From Providencia rettgeri (lineage in GTDB: Bacteria > Pseudomonadota > Gammaproteobacteria > Enterobacterales > Enterobacteriaceae): a DNA stretch of 64,000 nucleotides. Below the pieces are notes generated by a model. It worked only from the letters and a program-made list of their open reading frames with translations. It did no database searches and was not told the origin of the DNA. The position numbers and the translations under genes are program-made. The DNA lies in the NCBI RefSeq assembly GCF_013255915.1, contig NZ_CP053896.1:1984001-2048000 (forward strand). The letters are read 5' to 3'. Every line of letters begins with the position of its first letter. The stretch's first letter is position 1. Shown here in pieces: positions 1 through 6,241 of this stretch.

Positions 1-164
1 CAACTAATAAAGCGATTGTGTGGAAAAGCTCAGATGCAGGTAAGGCGACAGTTACACCAAACGGTCTAGTTACTGGCATCGCTGCTGGAAAAGTTACCAT
101 CACGGCAACTACCGCTGATGGCGGCCTGACTGATACGTCAGAAGTAACTGTAACAGCTCCGTAA
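1..164 (+). CDS. Phage major tail tube protein, C-terminal part with Ig-like domain
   Basis: This is the 3' end of a gene whose start lies outside the window. The frame begins at base 3 and gives 53 residues before a TAA at 162-164. The residues fit a bacterial Ig-like fold (Big_2 type): a VWKSSD strand, then ATVTPNGLVTG, then a GKVTITATT strand and a final VTVTAP strand. Lambda-family tail tube proteins often carry such a C-terminal Ig domain displayed on the tail surface, and a tail chaperone gene follows directly. The tube assignment rests on that context, since only the Ig domain is visible. Confidence 0.75.
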   Translation, partial: TNKAIVWKSSDAGKATVTPNGLVTGIAAGKVTITATTADGGLTDTSEVTVTAP

Positions 165-212
165 TATTACAAAGGGTACTGATAGTGCCCTTGATAATAC
201 TAGGAGTATCTT

Positions 213-902
213 ATGACACCGAAAATAGAATATGGCGAGTTCGCTGTTCAAACACCTAATAACGAGTACATCTTTAGCCCATCATTTAATGCAATGACGA
301 ATATCGGTAGCCCATCAGAAATAGTTGATATCTTCACTATCTTATCTGGCTCTGTCGTTAGTGATGCCATTTCATTATTGACGGCATATTCGCTTAACGG
401 CGGTTCAAATAGCAATTGGTTGTTTAAATATTTGAAAAAAAGCACATCTCGTAAATTGTTATCATCAGCAATGATTGTGATGCAAGCCTGTTGTAATAAG
501 GACTGTGATGAATTAATAGGCCAATGGTGCGCTGGTAAAAATGGCACAACATACCGCATGGGTAAGCTACCAATATCTGACATTATCGTATTGGCTAGAG
601 AGCTGATGATCCATGGTGTAATTGGTAAGGTGAAAATCAGGAATCTGCAACGCAATGAAAGTGGTAAAGAATTCACTGATTCATTTAACGCTGTCGAATA
701 TATTAACGCATCCCGTGTTCACTTTGGTATAAACCGTGATGAAGCCGAGAAGCTCACAATGTCAGAATTCTTGATGATGATTAAAGCTAAGTATCCAGAG
801 GAAAAAGGCTTCACCAAAGAAGAATACGACACCGCTGTTGATGATTATTTCGAGCGTAAAAAACGTCGAGTCGCACAAACAAAAGCGAATAATGCGAGGT
901 AG
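213..902 (+). CDS. Phage tail assembly chaperone-like protein (DUF6246)
   Basis: The 229-residue protein resembles the DUF6246 family, which sits between the tail tube and tape measure genes of many enterobacterial siphophages. Typical pieces are the N-terminal YGEF segment, a central MQACC motif, and the C-terminal AREHFG-like and LTMSEFLMMIKAKYP segments, ending in a basic tail. By position it is the counterpart of lambda gpG, which binds the tape measure protein during tail assembly. It starts 48 bp after the tube gene, with AGGAG just upstream of ATG. An open -1 reading frame continues past its stop, which matters because such chaperones are often made with a programmed frameshift. Confidence 0.8.
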   Translation: MTPKIEYGEFAVQTPNNEYIFSPSFNAMTNIGSPSEIVDIFTILSGSVVSDAISLLTAYSLNGGSNSNWLFKYLKKSTSRKLLSSAMIVMQACCNKDCDELIGQWCAGKNGTTYRMGKLPISDIIVLARELMIHGVIGKVKIRNLQRNESGKEFTDSFNAVEYINASRVHFGINRDEAEKLTMSEFLMMIKAKYPEEKGFTKEEYDTAVDDYFERKKRRVAQTKANNAR

Positions 903-940
903 GGTTCCAATGCGTACCAAGTAGGGTTCATTGTGTATGT

Positions 941-1078
941 ATGCGGTGGTTTGGTGATGGTAATGCATCGGAAGGTGTAAGAATACAGCATTCGATAATT
1001 GATTACCGTTCAAAGCTTGACCTGATAAATAAAATGTGGATCAAGTTATGGACATATGATGGCGTTCTGATATCATAA
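941..1078 (+). CDS. Possible small phage ORF or frameshift extension of the chaperone
   Basis: A 45-codon ORF starts at ATG 941 and ends with TAA at 1076-1078. It lies in the -1 frame relative to the upstream chaperone gene, and that frame is open from 893. I see no convincing ribosome binding site; the nearest purine run (AGGG, 922-925) is about 15 bases away. No family is recognised; the product has several aromatic residues (RWFGD, MWIKLWTYDG). It could be a small protein, the extension made by frameshifting (as in lambda gpG-T), or a decayed remnant. A TAA at 890-892 limits any productive slip to the last few codons of the chaperone gene. Confidence 0.25.
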   Translation: MRWFGDGNASEGVRIQHSIIDYRSKLDLINKMWIKLWTYDGVLIS

Positions 1079-1137
1079 AAATATAGCTATACACATCGTA
1101 TAGTCATTTCACTTACAAAATAATTATGGAGGGGATT

Positions 1138-1371
1138 ATGAAAAAGCTAATTCGAGAATTTCTTCGTGTAATTCTCTCAGTTGAAAAAATAACCAATCCA
1201 ATCATTGGCGGTAGCGATCAAAAATCTAAAGACGAAAAAGAAGCTTTAGATAATAAAGATAACTTCTTTGTTGGTCGTGATGGCTCAATATCTTTAAATC
1301 CTAACAGCATAGTTGTCCAAAAAGCTTTTAAAGAAAACATAGAAAAATTACAGTCAACAAAAGGGCGGTAA
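1138..1371 (+). CDS. Hypothetical phage protein, 77 aa
   Basis: I chose the ATG at 1138 over the one at 1126 because GGAGGGG lies between them at ideal spacing for 1138. The N-terminus is basic and amphipathic (KKLIREFLRVILSVEK); the rest is polar and lysine/asparagine rich. There is no signal peptide and no recognised family. It ends 6 bp before the next gene, so the two are probably co-transcribed. It belongs to the accessory genes inserted before the tape measure gene. An A/T-rich stretch at 1079-1110 may hold the promoter of this pair. Confidence 0.6.
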   Translation: MKKLIREFLRVILSVEKITNPIIGGSDQKSKDEKEALDNKDNFFVGRDGSISLNPNSIVVQKAFKENIEKLQSTKGR

Positions 1372-1377
1372 TTCCTA

Positions 1378-2187
1378 GTGTGGGCTGCTGTAATAGTTCT
1401 TGTCTTGGTTTGTGGCTATAACTATATAGATAATCATTTACCGTCAAGATATAAACTAAATAATTCTGTTGGCTGGAACGCATACTTTTTTGTAGCGCTC
1501 AAAGGCGGTGAGTTTTTAATGCAAGGGCTGATGGCATCTATTGTGGTTGCCATTGGCCTTTATCTTATTATGTTCATATTGAATGTGCCATCTTATCTTT
1601 TTGGTTGGTATGAGCTTTTCACATTTGTGGACTCTATTTTCAATATCAGAGTTTCTGGTATGAGTTTTTGGACTATCCTGTGGCTATCTTTTACTGTTTT
1701 GATATCTATAGGAAAGACCGCTGATGTAAAAAAAAGAAATCAATCACCACAAAAGCGAATGGAAGACTTTAGGGAAGTAGCAAAAGTTTACGCCATTGAA
1801 AGTTTGCTACTGGAGTCATTTGAAAGAATGGATGATGGCTTACTGGTTTTTGTGACTCTTAAATCTAGAAAGGTTTATGTTGGAATGGTTGATGGTATCA
1901 GGTTTGAGGGGATGGATATCAATACGCTAGTGTTAATACCGTTCATGTCTGGATATAGAGAAAAAGATACATTAACATTCCATGTTGAGCACAACTATAC
2001 AGATCACTATGCACAACAAGGAATAAACTTCAGCTCAGAGCCGTTGTCAGTATTCCAGTTTAGACACGTACTGCCTTATGAACAAATAGAGTCATTTTCG
2101 TTATTTAACGTTAATACCTACAATGTATTTCAAGAAGTAGCAAAAGAAAAAGAGATAAAAAATAAATCTGAAACGGACTCAAACTAA
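1378..2187 (+). CDS. Phage-borne inner membrane protein of unknown function, 269 aa
   Basis: The gene begins with GTG at 1378, with GGGCGG about nine bases upstream. About three hydrophobic segments are visible near residues 2-18, 42-70 and 95-113. A cytoplasmic C-terminal half of roughly 150 residues follows, containing LLVFVTLKSRKVYVG, a pattern I associate with uncharacterised membrane proteins of proteobacteria. It lies 6 bp after the 77-aa gene and ends at a strong terminator, so the two form one moron-like unit. A role in superinfection exclusion or phage defence is conceivable from the context, but nothing in the sequence proves it. Confidence 0.7.
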   Translation: MWAAVIVLVLVCGYNYIDNHLPSRYKLNNSVGWNAYFFVALKGGEFLMQGLMASIVVAIGLYLIMFILNVPSYLFGWYELFTFVDSIFNIRVSGMSFWTILWLSFTVLISIGKTADVKKRNQSPQKRMEDFREVAKVYAIESLLLESFERMDDGLLVFVTLKSRKVYVGMVDGIRFEGMDINTLVLIPFMSGYREKDTLTFHVEHNYTDHYAQQGINFSSEPLSVFQFRHVLPYEQIESFSLFNVNTYNVFQEVAKEKEIKNKSETDSN

Positions 2188-2207
2188 CCCACTCCGGTGG
2201 GTTTTTT
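2186..2207 (+). terminator. Rho-independent terminator after the 77-aa/269-aa pair
   Basis: A perfect 7-bp stem (AACCCAC, loop TCCG, GTGGGTT) runs directly into a T tract. It overlaps the stop codon of the 269-aa gene and isolates this pair from the minus-strand ant gene that converges on it. Confidence 0.9.
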
Positions 2208-2333
2208 ATTGCCTGAAATACGGGAAAATGGATCTACCTATTATCATTGATAAACAAAGGTAAATGGTCGAAATTACGCTAAAAAAGGTCATGCTTTGGA
2301 TCATGGAATCTAGCCCGTCCTTGGGCTGGGTGG

Positions 2334-3188
2334 TTAAGCTAGACTTCTTTCTAGATTAGAAATAGTGGTTTCCCATATTCTTCCTGTTAATCCAGCAGAT
2401 TTAAGCTTGTTAAATAAAATAGCAGTACCATTTTTCACCTTGAATCCGTGCTCACATTTCATGTCATAAATAGCACCAGTAAATCGACTGCCAAACTCAA
2501 CAAATGCAGGATACATATCAGCAGCAGCCAGACGCATTTGATTTGCGGCATTACACATATGAACAATGGATAGCATTTCTTCTTCTGTAAAGCTCAGAGA
2601 TGGTGTGTCTATTGATTCCTGCTTAGGAATATATTCACCTTCCATTACTAGCTTGTGAACATACTCAACCGCCATTGGTATCTGGTCGGCTGTGAGCTCA
2701 TCAATTCCGCTAACATTAAATTGCTGATGTACCAGTGAATATGCTTCTGGGTACATAATGCCCTTTTTGCTCACCAGTAGATTAACGGCGTTCTTTAATG
2801 GGTTGCGTTCTTGAACGGTTGATTTGTGTTTAGCTTTAACTTCACCTGTAGTCCAATACTCATAGAGTACGTCGTCGCATTCTTCTTGATACTGGATTAC
2901 TTTGTCGCGGATTTCAGGTTTAACTTTGTTAGGGCTGATAGTGTGAAGCCAGCCAGCAAGTTTACGGAGAGCTAGGCAAATCATTGATTGCTTGCCACCT
3001 TTTGTGGGTATGGTGATTTCCACCATTCCTTTAGAAAACCTTGATTTAATCTTGCTGAATTGGCTTTTCCAATCTAACCCCATGCCTTCCACAATCGGTT
3101 TCATTGGTACGTGCGGCTCACCGTTGTAATTAACCACATATAAATTGTTACCGTGGAAAGGTACGTTAATTGTTGATATAGTATTCAT
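2334..3188 (-). CDS. ant: P22-type antirepressor Ant
   Basis: The 284-residue protein has a P22 antirepressor N-terminal domain over about residues 1-120 (INVPFHGNNLYVV, HVPMKPIVEGMGLDW, LAGWLHTISPNKVKPEIRDKV, YQEECDDVLYEYW) and a C-terminal domain after residue 140. In P22, Ant binds and inactivates c2-like repressors and so induces prophages. The gene is preceded on its own strand by an arc homologue and has the P22 immI layout. AAGGAAAC lies upstream of its ATG, and that binding site is covered by a probable antisense RNA. A weak hairpin (AGCCC/GGGCT near 2310-2326) lies downstream. Ant is almost certainly silent in the lysogen because of Mnt and Arc. Confidence 0.9.
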   Translation of the reverse strand: MNTISTINVPFHGNNLYVVNYNGEPHVPMKPIVEGMGLDWKSQFSKIKSRFSKGMVEITIPTKGGKQSMICLALRKLAGWLHTISPNKVKPEIRDKVIQYQEECDDVLYEYWTTGEVKAKHKSTVQERNPLKNAVNLLVSKKGIMYPEAYSLVHQQFNVSGIDELTADQIPMAVEYVHKLVMEGEYIPKQESIDTPSLSFTEEEMLSIVHMCNAANQMRLAAADMYPAFVEFGSRFTGAIYDMKCEHGFKVKNGTAILFNKLKSAGLTGRIWETTISNLERSLA

Positions 3189-3261
3189 AGTTCGTTTCCT
3201 TCAAGTTTCGGGCTAAATAAGAGGCCTCGGCTGTTAGCGCAGCTGGGGTCTCTCTATTTTT
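3189..3261 (+). ncRNA. sar: Probable sar-like antisense RNA against ant
   Basis: The arc-ant gap holds a plus-strand terminator at 3220-3261: a 14-bp stem with wobble pairs, loop TTAGCG, then CTATTTTT. A candidate promoter lies inside the 5' end of ant, with TGGAAA at 3154-3159, a 17-bp spacer and TATAGT at 3177-3182, predicting a start near 3189. The resulting RNA of about 73 nt would be fully antisense to the ant leader and its Shine-Dalgarno sequence. P22 makes a sar RNA of about 70 nt from exactly this gap to block ant translation. The position, size and strand match; the promoter is only moderate. Confidence 0.6.
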
Positions 3262-3421
3262 ACTCATTGGTTATTGTCTTATCTTTTAAATATTCCATCA
3301 CAATTCTGTGAACTTCATTATTTAAAGATCTTCCGTTTTGCTCTGCCCACTGCTTAACTAGTTCAATGTCCTTTTCAGGCCAACGAAAGTTGAGTTGTGG
3401 TAGTTTTCTAGCTCCTTTCAT
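3260..3421 (-). CDS. arc: Arc repressor homologue, 53 aa
   Basis: A 53-residue ribbon-helix-helix protein starts at ATG 3421 and stops at 3260-3262. It closely follows P22 Arc from end to end: an N-terminal beta strand (LPQLNFRWP), helix A (KDIELVKQWAEQNG), then RSLNNEVHRIVMEYLKKD-like helix B. In P22, Arc dimers bind the operator between divergent ant and mnt promoters and shut down ant. Here it is first in the arc-ant unit and divergent from mnt, as in P22. The strand residues Q, N and R that contact DNA in Arc are conserved. It was easy to miss because of its size. Confidence 0.9.
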   Translation of the reverse strand: MKGARKLPQLNFRWPEKDIELVKQWAEQNGRSLNNEVHRIVMEYLKDKTITNE

Positions 3422-3508
3422 TTGGTCTCCAAATGTATCACGGTGGTCTTATTGAAGTTATACTATCACGGTAATATCATGTCAATAAAATTTAACTAGG
3501 ATTTTGAC
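3422..3508. promoter_or_regulatory. Divergent arc-ant / mnt promoter and operator region
   Basis: The 87-bp gap between arc and mnt carries two copies of TATCACGGT, at 3436-3444 and 3464-3472. The first extends to CACGGTG, a palindrome that I recall as the core of the P22 Mnt operator. AT-rich segments such as TATACT and TAATAT near the second copy could serve as -10 elements. By analogy with P22, Mnt should repress the ant promoter here and Arc should repress both. The exact promoter elements are inferred. Confidence 0.6.
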
Positions 3509-3763
3509 ATGGCTAGAGATGACCCGCAGTTCAATTTCAGAATGACTTATGAGACAAAAGAAAAGCTAAAACAAAGAGCCAAGATGAATGGCAGGTCAAT
3601 AAATGCTGAGTTAATGCAGATATTAGTTGATGCATTAGAAAAACCTACACCGATATCTGGTTATCGAAACGATGCTGAAAAATTGGCAGACCATCAGGCT
3701 GAAGAGTTTAAGCGAATAGTATTCAATACCCTTATTGACATGTACAGCAAGGAGGTTAAGTGA
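3509..3763 (+). CDS. mnt: Mnt repressor homologue, 84 aa
   Basis: The 84-residue protein begins MARDDPQFNFRM and continues with a KEKLKQRAKMNGRSINAELMQIL ribbon-helix-helix core, then GYRNDAEKLADHQAEEFKR and a C-terminal helix. It matches P22 Mnt over nearly its whole length, including the C-terminal coiled-coil part that makes tetramers. In P22, Mnt keeps ant off in the lysogen. The gene is divergent from arc-ant and overlaps the next gene by 4 bp. It should be expressed in the lysogen. AGGATTTTGAC precedes the ATG as the ribosome binding region. Confidence 0.9.
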   Translation: MARDDPQFNFRMTYETKEKLKQRAKMNGRSINAELMQILVDALEKPTPISGYRNDAEKLADHQAEEFKRIVFNTLIDMYSKEVK

Positions 3764-4008
3764 TGTCACGAATAAGAGATATCATTCCCTACAGCCTACG
3801 GATGCCAGATAGCCTAAAAGAAAAGTTGGCAGAAAGGGCTAAGAAAAACGGCAGATCACTTAATTCAGAAATGGTCATGATTTTACAGGAAGCTGTAGAC
3901 GAAGAAAGAAAACCGAAGAACATAGACGAACTAGCCAACTTAGAATCAGATAAGTTCAAAGAGCTATTCATGGAAACCGTCAAGAAGATGTATGAGGGTA
4001 AATCATGA
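3760..4008 (+). CDS. Second Mnt/Arc-type ribbon-helix-helix protein, 82 aa
   Basis: The protein has an N-terminal strand (IIPYSLRMP), then SLKEKLAERAKKNGRSLNSEMVMILQEAV, so it is a paralogue of the preceding Mnt in fold and size. Its strand residues (I-P-Y-S-L-R) differ from Mnt (Q-F-N-F-R), so it should read a different DNA sequence. A C-terminal helix (LESDKFKELFMETVKKMY) is similar to that of Mnt. It overlaps mnt by 4 bp (ATGA type) and the next gene by 4 bp, so all three are translated together. P22 has no such third regulator in immI. Its operator is unknown. Confidence 0.8.
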   Translation: MMSRIRDIIPYSLRMPDSLKEKLAERAKKNGRSLNSEMVMILQEAVDEERKPKNIDELANLESDKFKELFMETVKKMYEGKS

Positions 4009-4385
4009 GCGATGAAGAAACAAGCAAAGAAGAACGAATGCATCGCGATAATAGGCTAAAGTTACTAACTATATTTGAACAGGTTACAGATAAAGTTTTC
4101 GATAGCTTCCTCAAGTCTCAAGGCGTTGATGACGTAAAATGCTTTGTATGTGGTAACGGTAAAATGGGCTTCCCTAAAAGAGGTAGGGATGGTGAGGATG
4201 TTTATCATTTAATCCCAATTAAGACCGTGTTTCCAGAAAGTGAGAATGAATTTAGTTTGGTCAACTATAAATATAGAGCTATATGTCGGCATTGTGGGCA
4301 CGAAATGTATTTTAATGCCTATCCAGTTATTAAGTGGGCTGGGATCATTGAAAAGTTAAAGGATGACAATAATGAGCAATGTTAG
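4005..4385 (+). CDS. Hypothetical phage protein with a four-cysteine zinc-ribbon pattern
   Basis: The 126-residue protein carries CFVC at residues 46-49 and CRHC at 94-97, two CxxC knuckles that could hold one zinc ion about 45 residues apart. The N-terminal 30 residues are charged and probably helical. There is no signal peptide, so a cytoplasmic protein is likely. It overlaps the upstream ribbon-helix-helix gene by 4 bp and the downstream gene by 14 bp, so it belongs to the mnt operon and is probably made in the lysogen. No named family is recognised. Confidence 0.65.
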   Translation: MSDEETSKEERMHRDNRLKLLTIFEQVTDKVFDSFLKSQGVDDVKCFVCGNGKMGFPKRGRDGEDVYHLIPIKTVFPESENEFSLVNYKYRAICRHCGHEMYFNAYPVIKWAGIIEKLKDDNNEQC

Positions 4386-4737
4386 TTATATACATAAAGA
4401 TTTTGAAGCGCTTGACGGAAGTGAGAGCGGTCTTAAATTCAATGGCGGCAGTGGTGGAGGTGGCGATATGGAGTCACGAATAACGAAGTTAGAATATGGT
4501 GTCAGTGATATAAAAAGTACTCTCACTGATATAAAAGCTGATATGAATACAGTAAAATCAGATATTGGAACACTAAAAACAGATGTAGCGGTTATTAAAT
4601 CAAACTATGCCAAAAAAGAAGATGTAGTTTCATCTGCTAATAAAATAATTCTATGGGTGGCTGGCGTTGTTATTTTCTCTCAGGTCGTTCCTGCTATGCC
4701 AAAAATCATAGAGGCTATTGGTAAACTTGTTGGTTGA
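4372..4737 (+). CDS. Small phage protein with coiled coil and C-terminal membrane segment
   Basis: I prefer ATG 4372 because AAAGGA ends about eight bases upstream; the alternative ATG at 4363 would touch that sequence. The 121-residue product has a glycine-rich stretch (about 28-35), a heptad-like coiled coil (about 40-85, with repeated D-I-K-x-D-x-x-x-V-K-S-D units) and a hydrophobic segment at about 95-112. This layout resembles haemolysin XhlA-like and other small phage membrane proteins with a coiled coil. It overlaps the zinc-ribbon gene. Its function is unknown; oligomerisation at the inner membrane is likely. Confidence 0.65.
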   Translation: MSNVSYIHKDFEALDGSESGLKFNGGSGGGGDMESRITKLEYGVSDIKSTLTDIKADMNTVKSDIGTLKTDVAVIKSNYAKKEDVVSSANKIILWVAGVVIFSQVVPAMPKIIEAIGKLVG

Positions 4738-4916
4738 GCTGCTAATTTGCTCCCAATTGCAGCGCTAAGAAACTAGACTGATGAAAAACTGAGGTGAGGG
4801 TGGGATAAGTAAAGACGTCGATCACGAAAAAATGAATAAAAAGTAAATTTATCTTTAGTAATGTAATGATAATACATAACATAAGATTAATTTATTACTT
4901 ACAAGGGATTTTTATA

Positions 4917-5396
4917 GTGAAAAGATTATTTGTTGTCTTATCTTTGCTTCTCTCTACCTCTGCTTTTTCGTCTGATTATGAGAGGGTTAGTGATTGGCTG
5001 GTGAATAAAGAAGAGAACAAGCTTACCGATAAAATCGATTACTATGCGATGCTATCTGCGAAAGACCAGGATGTTTCATTAATATTGCGTTGTCAGAATA
5101 ATAAAACTGAAGCTTATTTATCAATGGAAGATTATATGGGCAGCGGGTATGGGTCAAAAGTAACAATAAGAACCGACAAGGGAAAGCCTGTTTCCCAGTC
5201 GTGGGGGATTGGTGAGGGTGGGACATCATTATTCGCACCAAAAGCAACAACCTTTATAAAGAGCCTTATAGGAAAGAAAAGTTTAATAACGGGTTATAGC
5301 CCTTACGGTAAATCTCAATTGGTTGCGGAATTTAATATTGAGAATGCAGATGTAGTGGCGAAAGAAATCTCATCAGCTTGCGGCTGGAAGCTATAA
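4917..5396 (+). CDS. Exported VasI/TagO-like protein, 159 aa
   Basis: The GTG at 4917 is chosen because AAGGGA lies about eight bases upstream and a signal peptide (KRLFVVLSLLLSTSAFSS) follows at once. The mature part contains LILRCQNNKTEAYLSM, a central IRTDKGKP/SQSWG segment, LFAPKATTFIKSLIGKKSL, a SPYGKSQLVAEFNI motif and a final ACGW. This pattern is like the VasI/TagO family seen in type VI secretion loci and also in phages. The two cysteines (LRC and ACGW) could form a disulphide. It is followed 16 bp later by another small membrane gene. An envelope role in the lysogen is inferred. Confidence 0.65.
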   Translation: MKRLFVVLSLLLSTSAFSSDYERVSDWLVNKEENKLTDKIDYYAMLSAKDQDVSLILRCQNNKTEAYLSMEDYMGSGYGSKVTIRTDKGKPVSQSWGIGEGGTSLFAPKATTFIKSLIGKKSLITGYSPYGKSQLVAEFNIENADVVAKEISSACGWKL

Positions 5397-5412
5397 CCAA
5401 AGGGGGTTGCAT

Positions 5413-5733
5413 GTGATAAAAAAAATTATAGCTATTTTTGTTGTTTTAATCATTGCAATATCCGTTTTTGCGTACAACAAAATAACAATTTTCACTGTTC
5501 AACCAATAGGCGCAATCCCTGATGGTGTAACTATTGTTATGTGGAAGAAAGGCGACATGCGGTTCTTCGAAAGTCCAGACGGGCTGTGCATGCAGAGAGT
5601 TGGCAACGTTAGTTTGCTATGTAGAATGTCAATGTTAGGTGGTGCAGTTGATAAAGATAATATCATTATGCGACTTCCATATAGTGAATATGCATATTTA
5701 AAATCAACAAACGATAGAAAATTTGATAGGTGA
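5413..5733 (+). CDS. Small phage membrane-anchored protein, 106 aa
   Basis: AGGGGG at 5401-5406 fits a GTG start at 5413. The N-terminus (KKIIAIFVVLIIAISVFAY) is a membrane anchor or uncleaved signal; about 80 residues follow, presumably periplasmic, with two cysteines (LCMQR and LLCRM). No family is recognised. It lies between an exported VasI-like gene and a lipoprotein gene, with spacing of 16 and 4 bp, so all three appear to be one envelope-directed set. Confidence 0.6.
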   Translation: MIKKIIAIFVVLIIAISVFAYNKITIFTVQPIGAIPDGVTIVMWKKGDMRFFESPDGLCMQRVGNVSLLCRMSMLGGAVDKDNIIMRLPYSEYAYLKSTNDRKFDR

Positions 5734-5737
5734 TGGA

Positions 5738-6145
5738 ATGAAGAAGTTACTTTTAGCTGGGTTATTTGGTTTATCTATTTTGACGGTGGCTGGATGTGCA
5801 TCTACACCTCCACCTACTCAGCAGCAAATAGAGAGCGCAGACTACGGTAAGCTGCCTGATAATTATAAAGAACAAATTCAAGGTGCAATGAGTGTTACAT
5901 TGAAAGATCCATACTCTGCGCAATACTCATTTCTAGAGCCATTCAAAGCATACTCTCAGGATGGACCGTGGTCACCATCCAAGGGGGCAGTAAACTATGG
6001 ATGGGCGATTCCTGTAATGGTAAACGCAAAAAATAGCTATGGTGGATACACTGGAGCAAAAAAATATGTATACATGTTCTCAGGAGGAACTTTGTATGAC
6101 GTGTCTGGGAATGACCAATTTGGGCGAGTAATTCCAGTTAAATAA
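5738..6145 (+). CDS. Phage-encoded lipoprotein, 135 aa
   Basis: The ATG at 5738 is followed by a typical lipoprotein signal (KKLLLAGLFGLSILTVAGC), with the lipobox V-A-G-C placing the lipidated cysteine at about residue 20. Ala-Ser at +2/+3 suggests outer-membrane sorting. The mature domain (DYGKLPDNYKEQI, LKDPYSAQYSF, YGWAIPVMVNAKNSYGGYTG) resembles a small lipoprotein often carried by enterobacterial phages near the tape measure gene. Phage lipoproteins of this size can exclude superinfecting phage by masking receptors, but no such activity is proven for this family to my knowledge. A terminator follows 13 bp downstream. Confidence 0.75.
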   Translation: MKKLLLAGLFGLSILTVAGCASTPPPTQQQIESADYGKLPDNYKEQIQGAMSVTLKDPYSAQYSFLEPFKAYSQDGPWSPSKGAVNYGWAIPVMVNAKNSYGGYTGAKKYVYMFSGGTLYDVSGNDQFGRVIPVK

Positions 6146-6158
6146 ATAACATGATAAC

Positions 6159-6184
6159 AACCCTGCCAATCGGTGGGGTTTTTT
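6159..6184 (+). terminator. Terminator separating moron genes from the tape measure gene
   Basis: The stem AACCCTGCC / GGTGGGGTT (nine pairs including wobble, loop AATC) is followed by TTTT. It lies 13 bp after the lipoprotein gene and would stop moron transcripts; late transcription of tape measure presumably reads through by antitermination. Confidence 0.8.
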
Positions 6185-6241
6185 ATTTTAGCTAAAGGCT
6201 CATACATTTGTATGGGCTTTCTTTTTTTAGAGAGGTCAGAA

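Noticed and set aside
2302..2358. 18-codon plus-strand ORF antisense to the end of ant
   Set aside because: It overlaps the ant coding region on the other strand and has no ribosome site; the start lies in the weak ant hairpin.
4866..4916. Earlier start for the VasI-like gene at ATG 4866
   Set aside because: The GTG at 4917 has a good ribosome site and starts the signal peptide; the extension would bury the signal peptide.
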